NCBI RefSeq assembly: GCF_900110035.1
Contig: NZ_FOCF01000002.1
Location: 1-64,000, forward strand
Reading direction: 5' to 3'
Origin: Sphingomonas gellani
GTDB taxonomy: Bacteria > Pseudomonadota > Alphaproteobacteria > Sphingomonadales > Sphingomonadaceae
DNA: 64,000 bases
The translations under genes and the position numbers were made by a program. Below the pieces are notes generated by a model that was not told the origin of the DNA, ran no database searches, and saw only the letters and a list, made by a program, of their open reading frames with translations. Every line of letters starts with the position of its first letter. Within the stretch, counting starts at the first letter, position 1. Shown piece after piece: positions 7,544-15,702 of this stretch.

Positions 7544-8244
7544 GGCGTGGAAGCACAGCCGTGAGGCATCTGGTCGTAATGGCAGCCTTCGCGACGATCG
7601 GCGCACCGACATTCGCCCAGGTTCCCGCGACGAACGCGCCGGCCGGTTTGGTGTCGTCCACCGTGCCGCTGTCGGCCATCGATCCCGCCCGGCTTGCGGC
7701 GGCACGGCCCGTCATCGACCAGGTCTGGCCGCTCGGCACCTATCAGCGGATCATGCGCGCCACCATGGACCAGGTGCTGAATGGCACCATGTCGAGCATG
7801 TACGGCATGAAGGCGGCCGATCTGGTCAAGGGCACCGATCCCAAGGCCGCGAAAGAGGCGGGCGACCGGACGCTGGGCGAGATGATGGCGCAGAACGATC
7901 CGGCCTATCAGGAGCGGATGCGCCGGACGATGCGCGTGATGACCGATGAGATGACGGCGCTGATGACCCGCATGGAACCGGGCGTGCGCGATGCACTGGC
8001 CAGCGCCTATGCCCGGCGCTTCACCGCCGACCAGCTCGGCGAGCTTCGCCGCTTCTTCGCCACGCCGACGGGACGCGCATACGCCGCCGACTCGATGACG
8101 TTGATGGCCAGCCCCGAGATGATGGCCCAGATGCAGCAGTTCGCCCCCCAGATGATGGCGGCGATGCCCGGCATCATGGCCAAGGTGGAGGCGGCGACCA
8201 AGGACCTGCCGCCCGCTACCCGCAAATCCCAGTCCGGAAAGTGA
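7540..8244 (+). CDS. Exported DUF2059-type protein between gltD and gltB
   Basis: A 234-residue protein starting at a GTG that overlaps the gltD stop, preceded by AAGGAAGG. The N-terminus (RHLVVMAAFATIGAPTFAQ) is a signal peptide with A-x-A-like cleavage near residue 27, so the product should be periplasmic. The mature part is helical and methionine-rich (MRRTMRVMTDEMTALMTRM; MMAQMQQFAPQMMAAMPGIM) and contains the RRFTADQLGELRRFFATPTG segment characteristic of DUF2059 proteins. The molecular function of that family is unknown. Its place inside the glt operon, with four-base overlaps on the gltD side, suggests co-expression, but no link to glutamate synthesis is visible in the sequence. Confidence 0.8.
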   Translation: MRRGSTAVRHLVVMAAFATIGAPTFAQVPATNAPAGLVSSTVPLSAIDPARLAAARPVIDQVWPLGTYQRIMRATMDQVLNGTMSSMYGMKAADLVKGTDPKAAKEAGDRTLGEMMAQNDPAYQERMRRTMRVMTDEMTALMTRMEPGVRDALASAYARRFTADQLGELRRFFATPTGRAYAADSMTLMASPEMMAQMQQFAPQMMAAMPGIMAKVEAATKDLPPATRKSQSGK

Positions 8245-8249
8245 CCAGC

Positions 8250-11200
8250 ATGACCGACCAGCGCGCCTATCTCGCTGAACATGGCATGTACCGCCCCGAT
8301 TCCGAAGGCGACGCGTGCGGCGTCGGCCTGGTCGCCTCCACCGACGGCACGGCCTCGCGCCGGGTGGTGCAGTCGGCGATCGATGCGCTGAAGGCGGTGT
8401 GGCACCGCGGCGCGGTCGATGCTGACGGCAAGACCGGCGATGGCGCGGGCATCCATGTCGACCTGCCGCTGCGCTTCTTCGACGATGCGGTGGCGGCGTC
8501 GGGACACCGGTTGCTGCCCAACCGGCTGGCGGTGGGCATGATCTTCCTGCCGCGCACCGACCTGGGCGCGCAGGAGACGTGCCGGACGATCGTTGAGAGT
8601 GCGATCATCGAGGCGGGCTACACCATCTATGGCTGGCGGCAGGTGCCGGTCGACGTGTCGGTGATCGGCCTGAAGGCGCAGGCGACGCGTCCCGAGATCG
8701 AGCAGATCATGATCGCCGGCCCCGATCCGCAAACGGTGGACGAGGCGGAGTTCGAAAAGACGCTGTACCTGGTCCGGCGCCGCGTCGAAAAGCGGGTGAT
8801 CGCGGCGCAGATCCACGGATTCTACATCTGCTCGCTGTCGTGCCGGTCGATCGTGTACAAGGGGCTGTTCCTGGCGGAGAGCCTGTCCGCCTTCTACCCC
8901 GACCTGCAGGACCAGCGGTTCGAGAGCCGGGTCGCGATCTTTCACCAGCGCTATTCCACCAACACCTTTCCGCAATGGTGGCTGGCCCAGCCGTTCCGCT
9001 GCCTCGCGCATAACGGCGAGATCAACACGGTGCGCGGCAACAAGAACTGGATGCTGAGCCACGAGATCCGCATGGCGAGCATCGCGTTCGGGGAGCATTC
9101 GGAGGACATCAAGCCGGTGATCCCCGCCGGCGCGTCCGACACCGCCGCGCTGGACGCCGTGTTCGAGGCGATCTGTCGCTCCGGCCGCGACGCGCCCACC
9201 GCTAAGCTGATGCTGGTGCCGGAGGCGGCGCGCGCGGACATGCCCGCGAACCACGCCGCGATGTACAATTATCTGGCGAGCGTCATGGAGCCGTGGGACG
9301 GCCCGGCCGCGCTGGCGATGACGGACGGGCGCTGGGCGGTGGCCGGCGTCGACCGCAACGCGCTGCGCCCGTTGCGCTATATCCGCACCAGCGACGGCCT
9401 GCTGATCGTCGGGTCGGAGGCGGGCATGGTGCCGGTGCCGGAATCAACCGTGGTGGCGAAGGGACGGCTGGGTCCGGGCCAGATGATCGCCGTCGATCTG
9501 GCGGAGGGCGTGCTGCTCGACGACAGGGCGGTGAAGGACCGGATCGCGGGCGAAGCGGACTATCCGGCGATGACCGGCGCGTTCCACACCCTGTCCGACT
9601 TGCCCGAGATGGGCGATGCGTCGGTGCGGTTCGACCGGGCGGAGCTGGCGCGGCGTCAGGTCGCGGCCGGCCAGACGCTGGAGGACATGGAGCTGATCCT
9701 GTCGCCGATGGTCGAATCCGCCAAGGAAGCGATCGGATCGATGGGCGACGACACGCCGCTGGCGGTCATCTCCGACAAGCCGCGCCTCATCAGCCAGTTC
9801 TTCCGCCAGAATTTCAGCCAAGTCACGAACCCGCCGATCGACTCGCTGCGCGAGCGGCATGTGATGAGCCTGAAGACGCGGTTCGGAAACCTGGCCAACA
9901 TCCTCGACACAGAGGATCGGCGCGAGGCGGTGCTGGTGCTTGATTCACCAGTGCTGACGGGCACGCACTGGGCGCGGTTGCGCGCGCATTTCGGGCGCTC
10001 CGCGGCGGAGATCGACTGCACGTTCGAGGCGGGCGGCGGCCCGGAAAAGCTGCGCGCGGCGATCGCCCGTATCCGTCAGGAGGCCGAGCAGGCGGTGCGG
10101 GAGGGCCGGTCCGAGCTGTTCCTGACCGACGAGCATGTGTCGGAGGATCGGGTCGCGATCGCCGGCGTGCTGGCGGCGGCGGCGGTGCATACGCATCTGG
10201 TCCGCCGCGGCCTGCGGTCCTATGCGTCGATCAACGTGCGATCGGCCGAGTGCCTCGACACGCATTACTACGCGGTGCTGATCGGGGTCGGTGCGACCAC
10301 GGTGAACGCCTATCTGGCGGAGGCGGCGATCGTCGACCGGCAGGCGCGCGGCCTGTTCGGCGACCTGAGCCTGGACGAATGCCTGAAGCGGCATCGCACC
10401 GCGATCGAGGAGGGGCTGCTCAAGATCATCGGCAAGATGGGGATCGCGGTGATCTCCTCCTATCGGGGCGGGTACAATTTCGAGGCGGTCGGCCTGTCGC
10501 GCAGCCTGGTCGCGGACCTGTTCCCCGGGATGCCGGCGAAGATCAGCGGCGAAGGGTACGCCTCGCTGCACCTTTCCGCGACGATCCGCCACGACGCGGC
10601 GTGGGACAGCGCGGTGGCGACGCTGCCGGTCGGCGGCTTCTATCGCCAGCGCCACACCGGTGAGACGCACGCCTATTCGGCGCAGCTGATGCACCTGTTG
10701 CAGACGGCGGTGTCGACCGACAGCTATACCAGCTACCTGCAATTCAGCCGTGGCGTCGCGGACCTGCCGCCGGTGTACCTGCGCGACCTGCTCCAGTTCA
10801 ATTTTCCGGGCGAGGGCGTGCCGGTCGATCAGGTCGAGGCGATCACGGAGATCCGCAAGCGCTTCGTGACGCCGGGCATGTCGCTGGGCGCGCTGTCCAA
10901 GGAAGCGCACGAGACGCTGGCCATCGCCATGAACCGTATCGGCGCCAAGGCGGTGTCGGGCGAGGGGGGCGAGGACAAGGCGCGGTACCAGCCGTACGAA
11001 AATGGCGACAACGCCAATTCCACGATCAAGCAGGTGGCGAGCGGCCGGTTCGGCGTCACCGCCGAATATCTGAACGCGTGCGAGGAGATCGAGATCAAGG
11101 TCGCGCAGGGCGCCAAGCCCGGCGAGGGCGGACAGCTGCCGGGGTTCAAGGTGACCGAGTTCATCGCCCGGCTCCGCCACGCGACCCCCGGCGTTACGCT

Positions 11201-12767
11201 GATTTCACCGCCGCCGCATCACGACATCTATTCGATCGAGGACCTGGCGCAGCTGATCTACGATCTGAAGCAGATCAATCCGCGTGCGCGCGTGTGCGTG
11301 AAGCTGGTCAGTTCCGCCGGGATCGGCACGGTGGCGGCGGGCGTGGCGAAGGCGCATGCCGACGTTATCCTGGTGTCCGGCCATGTCGGCGGCACCGGCG
11401 CCAGCCCCCAGACCAGCATCAAATATGCCGGCACGCCGTGGGAGATGGGCTTGTCGGAGGTCAACCAGACGCTGACCCTGAACGGTCTGCGCGGGCGTAT
11501 CCGCCTGCGCGCCGATGGCGGCCTGAAGACCGGGCGCGACATCGTTATCGCCGCGATCCTGGGCGCGGAGGAGTTCGGCATCGGTACGCTGTCGCTGGTC
11601 GCGATGGGATGCATCATGGTGCGCCAGTGCCACAGCAACACCTGCCCGGTCGGCATCTGCACCCAGGACGACCGGCTGCGGCAGAAGTTCGTCGGCACGC
11701 CGGAAAAGGTCATCAACCTGATGACCTTCATCGCGGAGGAGGTGCGAGACATCCTGGCCCGGCTCGGCTGCCGCTCGCTGGACGAGGTGATCGGGCGGAC
11801 CGAACTGTTGCGCCAGGTCAGCCGCGGCGCGGAGCATCTGGACGACCTGGACCTCAACCCGATCCTGGCCAAGGTCGACGCGACCGATGCGGAGCGGCGC
11901 TTCTCCCTGAACACCTTCCGCAACGAGGTACCCGACAGCCTGGACGCGCAGATGATCAAGGATGCCGCGCACGTGTTTTCGCGCGGTGAGAAGATGCAGC
12001 TGACCTATTCGGTGCGCAACACGCACCGCGCGGTCGGCACGCGTCTGTCCAGCGAGATCACGCGCCGGTTCGGCATGAGCACGCTGGCGGAGGGGCATGT
12101 CACCGTGCGCCTGCGTGGCAGCGCCGGCCAGTCGCTCGGCGCGTTCCTGGTGCGGGGTGTGACGCTGGAGGTGTTCGGTGATGCCAACGACTATGTCGGC
12201 AAGGGGTTGTCGGGCGGCACCATCGTCGTGCGTCCCGCCGTGTCGTCGCCGTTGAAGAGCCAGGAGAACACGATCCTCGGCAACACCGTGCTGTACGGCG
12301 CGACCAGCGGCCGCCTGTTCGCGGCGGGGCAGGCGGGCGAGCGATTTGCGGTCCGCAACTCCGGCGCCACGGTGGTGGTGGAGGGATGCGGCGCGAACGG
12401 GTGCGAGTACATGACCGGCGGCACGGCGGTGGTGCTGGGCGGCGTCGGTGCAAATTTCGGCGCGGGCATGACCGGCGGCATGGCGTTCGTCTACGACCCC
12501 GATGGCGCCTTCGACCGGCGTGCGAACCCGGACAGCATCGTGTGGCGGCGCCTGTCGTCGCGACATTGGGAGGGGCTGCTCCACCAACTGGTGTGCGACC
12601 ACGCCGCCGCGACGGACAGCCGCTGGTCCAAGGGCCTGCGGGACGACTGGGACCGCGTGTCGGGCGATTTCTGGCAGGTGGTGCCCAAGGAGATGCTGAC
12701 CCGCTTGGGCCATCCGCTGGAGGACGAGCCGGTGTCGGTCGCGGGCGATCTGGTGGCGGCGGAGTAG
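8250..12767 (+). CDS. gltB: Glutamate synthase large subunit
   Basis: A 1505-residue GltB, normal for the family. The class II glutaminase domain begins after a short propeptide: SEGDACGVGLVA places the N-terminal nucleophile at Cys23. FHQRYSTNTFPQWWLAQPFR and HNGEINTVRGN are typical of that domain. The central and FMN-synthase domains follow, with GMSLGALSKEAHETLAIAMN, PGEGGQLPG and GLKTGRDIVIAA. The 3Fe-4S cluster ligands are C1121, C1127 and C1132 (C-I-M-V-R-Q-C-H-S-N-T-C). The C-terminal beta-helix is rich in G-x-x-x-G repeats. ATG at 8250 is chosen because GGAAAG precedes it; a GTG at 8241 overlapping the previous stop is the alternative. Confidence 0.96.
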   Translation: MTDQRAYLAEHGMYRPDSEGDACGVGLVASTDGTASRRVVQSAIDALKAVWHRGAVDADGKTGDGAGIHVDLPLRFFDDAVAASGHRLLPNRLAVGMIFLPRTDLGAQETCRTIVESAIIEAGYTIYGWRQVPVDVSVIGLKAQATRPEIEQIMIAGPDPQTVDEAEFEKTLYLVRRRVEKRVIAAQIHGFYICSLSCRSIVYKGLFLAESLSAFYPDLQDQRFESRVAIFHQRYSTNTFPQWWLAQPFRCLAHNGEINTVRGNKNWMLSHEIRMASIAFGEHSEDIKPVIPAGASDTAALDAVFEAICRSGRDAPTAKLMLVPEAARADMPANHAAMYNYLASVMEPWDGPAALAMTDGRWAVAGVDRNALRPLRYIRTSDGLLIVGSEAGMVPVPESTVVAKGRLGPGQMIAVDLAEGVLLDDRAVKDRIAGEADYPAMTGAFHTLSDLPEMGDASVRFDRAELARRQVAAGQTLEDMELILSPMVESAKEAIGSMGDDTPLAVISDKPRLISQFFRQNFSQVTNPPIDSLRERHVMSLKTRFGNLANILDTEDRREAVLVLDSPVLTGTHWARLRAHFGRSAAEIDCTFEAGGGPEKLRAAIARIRQEAEQAVREGRSELFLTDEHVSEDRVAIAGVLAAAAVHTHLVRRGLRSYASINVRSAECLDTHYYAVLIGVGATTVNAYLAEAAIVDRQARGLFGDLSLDECLKRHRTAIEEGLLKIIGKMGIAVISSYRGGYNFEAVGLSRSLVADLFPGMPAKISGEGYASLHLSATIRHDAAWDSAVATLPVGGFYRQRHTGETHAYSAQLMHLLQTAVSTDSYTSYLQFSRGVADLPPVYLRDLLQFNFPGEGVPVDQVEAITEIRKRFVTPGMSLGALSKEAHETLAIAMNRIGAKAVSGEGGEDKARYQPYENGDNANSTIKQVASGRFGVTAEYLNACEEIEIKVAQGAKPGEGGQLPGFKVTEFIARLRHATPGVTLISPPPHHDIYSIEDLAQLIYDLKQINPRARVCVKLVSSAGIGTVAAGVAKAHADVILVSGHVGGTGASPQTSIKYAGTPWEMGLSEVNQTLTLNGLRGRIRLRADGGLKTGRDIVIAAILGAEEFGIGTLSLVAMGCIMVRQCHSNTCPVGICTQDDRLRQKFVGTPEKVINLMTFIAEEVRDILARLGCRSLDEVIGRTELLRQVSRGAEHLDDLDLNPILAKVDATDAERRFSLNTFRNEVPDSLDAQMIKDAAHVFSRGEKMQLTYSVRNTHRAVGTRLSSEITRRFGMSTLAEGHVTVRLRGSAGQSLGAFLVRGVTLEVFGDANDYVGKGLSGGTIVVRPAVSSPLKSQENTILGNTVLYGATSGRLFAAGQAGERFAVRNSGATVVVEGCGANGCEYMTGGTAVVLGGVGANFGAGMTGGMAFVYDPDGAFDRRANPDSIVWRRLSSRHWEGLLHQLVCDHAAATDSRWSKGLRDDWDRVSGDFWQVVPKEMLTRLGHPLEDEPVSVAGDLVAAE

Positions 12768-12992
12768 CGAGGCTACGGGGCGACCTCGCAGCCGTTGGGT
12801 CGGCGTCGATCGGTGTCTCGCGTGGAGCGGAGCGCGTCGACTTTGCGCCGTCGGAGATGCGTCAGCGAAGTCGCGGGACGACCGGCCTTTCTGGTTCGGG
12901 CGCGGATACGGCCTGACCCGCCCCGGCTTTGCGACACGCGTGGTCGCACGCCCCTTTCGCGCGGAGGCGGCGCGTTCTAGGACGGTGCCGAC

Positions 12993-13664
12993 ATGTGGCA
13001 GCTTTTCCAATTCCCGCTTTGCCCCTTCTCCCGAAAGCTGCGCCTGCTGCTGGGCGAAAAGGGGATCGGGTACGAACTGGTACGCGAATCGCCATGGGCG
13101 CGGCGCGACGAGTTTCTGGATATGAACCCGGCGGGACAGACCCCGGTCGTGGTCGACGTGCAGCGTGGCACCGTCCTGATCGATTCCATGGCGATCTGCG
13201 AATATTTCGAGGAAACGGTCGAGAAATCGGCGATGATCAACGGCACGGCGGCCAACCGCGCTGAGATCCGCCGGCTGGTCGCGTGGTTCGACAACAATTT
13301 CTACCGCGATGTGACCGGCCCCCTGCTGGAGGAGCGGATGGTGAAGCGACTGGCGCACCGTCTTGCCCCCGATGCCAAGGCGCTGCGACAGGCGATGAAG
13401 GCGGCGATCGAGCATCTCGATTATATCGATTATCTGCTGGACCACCGGAACTGGCTGGCGGGCGCGACGATGAGTCTGGCCGATCTTGCCGCCGCGGCAC
13501 AGATTTCCGTGACCGATTACCTGGGCGGCATCGACTGGAAGGGTCATGAGCAGACGGCACGCTGGTATCGCGGGCTGAAGAGCCGTCCGTCGTTCCGCCC
13601 GTTGCTGTCGGAGCGGATGGAGGTGATCGGACCGCCGGCACATTACGACAATGTGGATTTCTGA
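12993..13664 (+). CDS. Glutathione S-transferase family protein
   Basis: A 223-residue GST-fold protein. The N-terminal thioredoxin-like domain starts MWQLFQFPLCPFSRKLRLLL, with Cys10 and Ser13 at the active-site helix, and contains the cis-proline strand NPAGQTPVVV and the S-M-A-I-C-E-Y-F glutathione-binding helix (D/E-S/T type). The all-helical C-terminal domain contains the N-capping box in TMSLADLAAAAQIS. The Cys in the CPxS position suggests omega/beta-like thiol-transferase or deglutathionylating activity rather than classical conjugation; that is inference. It stands alone: 225 bp after gltB, an interval in which I see no gene, and 93 bp before csaA. Confidence 0.85.
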   Translation: MWQLFQFPLCPFSRKLRLLLGEKGIGYELVRESPWARRDEFLDMNPAGQTPVVVDVQRGTVLIDSMAICEYFEETVEKSAMINGTAANRAEIRRLVAWFDNNFYRDVTGPLLEERMVKRLAHRLAPDAKALRQAMKAAIEHLDYIDYLLDHRNWLAGATMSLADLAAAAQISVTDYLGGIDWKGHEQTARWYRGLKSRPSFRPLLSERMEVIGPPAHYDNVDF

Positions 13665-13757
13665 GCGGTTCACGCGAGCAAAGCTGGCACATGCCGCGAC
13701 GGCCCGTGGGATCTGCGCCGCCGATCACGTCCGACGGCGCGGGCGGGAGTTGCGAAC

Positions 13758-14093
13758 ATGACCATCACCCATGACGACTTCCTCGCCGTCGACATCCGCG
13801 TCGGCACGATCGTCGCCGCCGAACCCTTCCCGGAGGCGCGGAAGCCGGCGATCAAGCTGCGCATCGATTTCGGCGCGGAGATCGGGGTGAAGCGCTCCTC
13901 CGCCCAGATCACAGTGCATTACACGCCGGATGAGCTGGTCGGGCGACAGGTGGCGGCGGTCGTCAACTTTCCACCGCGTCAGATCGGTCCCGTGATGAGC
14001 GAGGTGCTGTGCCTGGGTTTCCCGGACGCGGCGGGGGAGGTGGTGCTGCTCGCGCCCGATCTGCCGGTGCCCAATGGCGGGCGGATGTTTTGA
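13758..14093 (+). CDS. csaA: tRNA-binding protein CsaA
   Basis: A 111-residue single-domain OB-fold protein of the CsaA type, related to the C-terminal tRNA-binding domain of methionyl-tRNA synthetase and to EMAP II. Conserved blocks are visible: FLAVDIRVGTIVAAEPFPEA, PAIKLRIDFG, SSAQIT, VNFPPRQIGPVMSEVLCLGF and the closing LLAPDLPVPNGGRMF. Family members bind tRNA as homodimers and have been described as export-related chaperones. The length is typical. GGGAG lies eight bases before the ATG. Its end is three bases from the convergent PspC-domain gene. Confidence 0.93.
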   Translation: MTITHDDFLAVDIRVGTIVAAEPFPEARKPAIKLRIDFGAEIGVKRSSAQITVHYTPDELVGRQVAAVVNFPPRQIGPVMSEVLCLGFPDAAGEVVLLAPDLPVPNGGRMF

Positions 14094-14096
14094 GCA

Positions 14097-14396
14097 TCAG
14101 GCGGCGAGCGCCGTCGGCTGTTCGCCCTGGTCGTTTTCGGCCTGCACCACGACCGGCGCCTGTTCGACCAGCGGCGTCGCCCGGCGCGCGCGCATCGGGA
14201 ACAGCAGGTGCGAGGCGAGCACGACGAAGCTGAGCCCGGCATAGACCGCAAAGGCCCAGCCCGCGCTCCAGAACACGCCGACCGCAAAGGCGAGGCGCAG
14301 GAACAGCGGGTTGATGCCGAAATCCTCGCCGATCGCCTGGCAGGTGCCGAACAGCGTATCGGCGCGCATGAACGGGTTGGCGGCGGGGGTCTGCAT
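14097..14396 (-). CDS. PspC-domain membrane protein
   Basis: A 99-residue small protein with a PspC-like core: DTLFGTCQAIGEDFGINPLF, then LRLAFAVGVFWSAGWAFAVYAGLSFVVL, which forms one long or two closely spaced membrane segments. The C-terminus (from RRATPLVEQ) is hydrophilic. PspC proteins take part in envelope-stress signalling in enterobacteria; here there is no pspA or pspF nearby, so the role is open. The ATG at 14396 has AGGAG at seven-base spacing on the minus strand, deciding the start. It converges with csaA with a three-base gap. Confidence 0.8.
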   Translation of the reverse strand: MQTPAANPFMRADTLFGTCQAIGEDFGINPLFLRLAFAVGVFWSAGWAFAVYAGLSFVVLASHLLFPMRARRATPLVEQAPVVVQAENDQGEQPTALAA

Positions 14397-14568
14397 GCGG
14401 AAAACTCCTGATCGGCGAACGTCACGTCCACTCATGCCAACGACATCGCACGATGTGTGCCAACCGCCGGAAACCGCTGTTTTCCAGTGAAGTAGGACGG
14501 ATGAGCCAGGCCTGAACATCATCGTCGTGGTTGGATCGCGCCAGCTATTGGCGCACGCCGCCAACTGT

Positions 14569-14988
14569 TCAGGGGTGCTGCAACAGGCCGACACAGGCGG
14601 CCAGGCTGACGCAGGCGAGCAGGCCGTTGACCGCCAGCAGCAACGCGGCGGGCATGCGACGCGCCTCCGGCTGCGGGTCGGCGTAGCGTGGACGAAACTC
14701 CCGCCACCCCGCCGCCACGAAGCAAAAGGCGCTGAACAGGACAAGGGCCGTGCCGGCAGTGGTCGCCAGCCAGTCGGCGACCAGCCCCTCCAACAGCTTG
14801 CGCGCGCCGATCCCCGCCGCCAGAGCAGCGAGGCCGGTGCGCACCCAGGCGGCATAGGTCCGCTCCGCCGCCAGCACGGTGCGGTCCGCCGCCAGCTGCG
14901 TCGTGCGTTCCGCGTTGGTCTTCTGCACCGCCGCGCTGCGGGCGATGGTGGCGTGGGTCGCCTCCGCCCGCTGTTCGGCGTCGGCCAT
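14569..14988 (-). CDS. DUF202 (YidH-type) membrane protein
   Basis: A 139-residue protein starting MADAEQRAEATHATIARSAA. The diagnostic DUF202 stretch is AADRTVLAAERTYAAWVRTGLAALAAGIGARKLL, an acidic/basic turn leading into the first membrane helix. Two further hydrophobic segments follow (TTAGTALVLFSAFCFVAAGW and AALLLAVNGLLACVSLAACV). Function is unknown for the family. The start ATG overlaps the stop of the upstream HAD gene (TGATG), so the two are translationally coupled. The 172 bp between its end and the PspC gene contain nothing I recognise. Confidence 0.85.
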   Translation of the reverse strand: MADAEQRAEATHATIARSAAVQKTNAERTTQLAADRTVLAAERTYAAWVRTGLAALAAGIGARKLLEGLVADWLATTAGTALVLFSAFCFVAAGWREFRPRYADPQPEARRMPAALLLAVNGLLACVSLAACVGLLQHP

Positions 14989-15650
14989 CAACGCGAAAGC
15001 GGCGAGGCGTCGAAATCGCGCAGGATCGCCGCAACGTCGTCGTACAGCAGTTGCGCGCCCGCTTCCGTCAGAACCGCGTCGTCGAACCCGCCGGAGCGGA
15101 CGCCGACACGGTGCATGCCGCATTTCGCCGCCGCCTGCATGTCGTACGGCGCGTCGCCGATCACGACCACTTCGGCGGGATCGACATCCGCCTTGTCGCG
15201 CGCGGTGGCGAAGATGTCGGGCGCGGGCTTCGTGGTCTCCACATCGTCTTTCGTGGTCGACAGATCGACCAGCGACCGCGCATCGAGCAGGTCGATATAA
15301 TGGTCCAGTTCCTCCCCGCTGGCAGAGGAGGCGAACACGACGCGCCGCCCGCTGTCGTGCACCCGCTGGAGCAGATCGCGCGCATGCGGGAACGGGCGGA
15401 CGCGGTCGAGATAGTCCGCCTTGAAGAACCGGCCGTGCAGCGTGCCGAGTTCCTCCGCCTGATCGTCGGACATTTCAGGAAACAGCGTGGGCACCAGATT
15501 GTCCGCGCCCTTGCCGATCTGTTCCGCGATCCGCTCCCGGTCCACCGGGCGCCCGGTCGCGGCGAAGACCCTATGCCAGGTTTCGATGTGCCAGCGGTTG
15601 CTGTCGACCAGCGTGCCGTCGATGTCGAAGAAGACTGCTTTGGTTGCCAT
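14988..15650 (-). CDS. HAD-superfamily hydrolase (phosphoglycolate-phosphatase-like)
   Basis: A 220-residue haloacid-dehalogenase-fold phosphatase. Motif I is FFDIDGTLVDSN (nucleophile Asp9, acid/base Asp11), motif II VVFASSASGEELDHY, motif III the lysine in ETTKPAPDIF, motif IV VVIGDAPYDMQAAAKCG. A helical cap lies between motifs I and II (about residues 16-85), as in the beta-phosphoglucomutase/phosphoglycolate-phosphatase group; the substrate is not decidable. I place the start at the ATG at 15650 (MATKAVFFDID), three codons inside the longest frame. It is co-directional with pepN, separated by a strong hairpin, and coupled to the DUF202 gene. Confidence 0.88.
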   Translation of the reverse strand: MATKAVFFDIDGTLVDSNRWHIETWHRVFAATGRPVDRERIAEQIGKGADNLVPTLFPEMSDDQAEELGTLHGRFFKADYLDRVRPFPHARDLLQRVHDSGRRVVFASSASGEELDHYIDLLDARSLVDLSTTKDDVETTKPAPDIFATARDKADVDPAEVVVIGDAPYDMQAAAKCGMHRVGVRSGGFDDAVLTEAGAQLLYDDVAAILRDFDASPLSR

Positions 15651-15669
15651 GCCCCTCAATGACGGGGGA

Positions 15670-15697
15670 GGCGCGCCGGTTCCGTCGCCGGCGCGCC
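15670..15697 (-). terminator. Strong GC hairpin between pepN and the HAD gene
   Basis: GGCGCGCCGG and CCGGCGCGCC form a perfect 10-bp stem with an 8-base loop, directly after the pepN stop and just before the HAD start. On the minus strand no T-run follows, so it is at best a weak or Rho-assisted terminator; it may instead be an mRNA-stabilising or attenuating structure. Confidence 0.45.
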
Positions 15698-15702
15698 TTA
15701 TC

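Noticed and set aside
12769..12804. GCGAGG...CCTCGC hairpin after gltB
   Set aside because: Short six-base arms with an 11-base loop and no T-run; not convincing as a terminator.
11205..13673. 822-codon minus-strand ORF opposite gltB and the GST gene
   Set aside because: Antisense shadow spanning two genuine genes and the gap between them; low-complexity composition.
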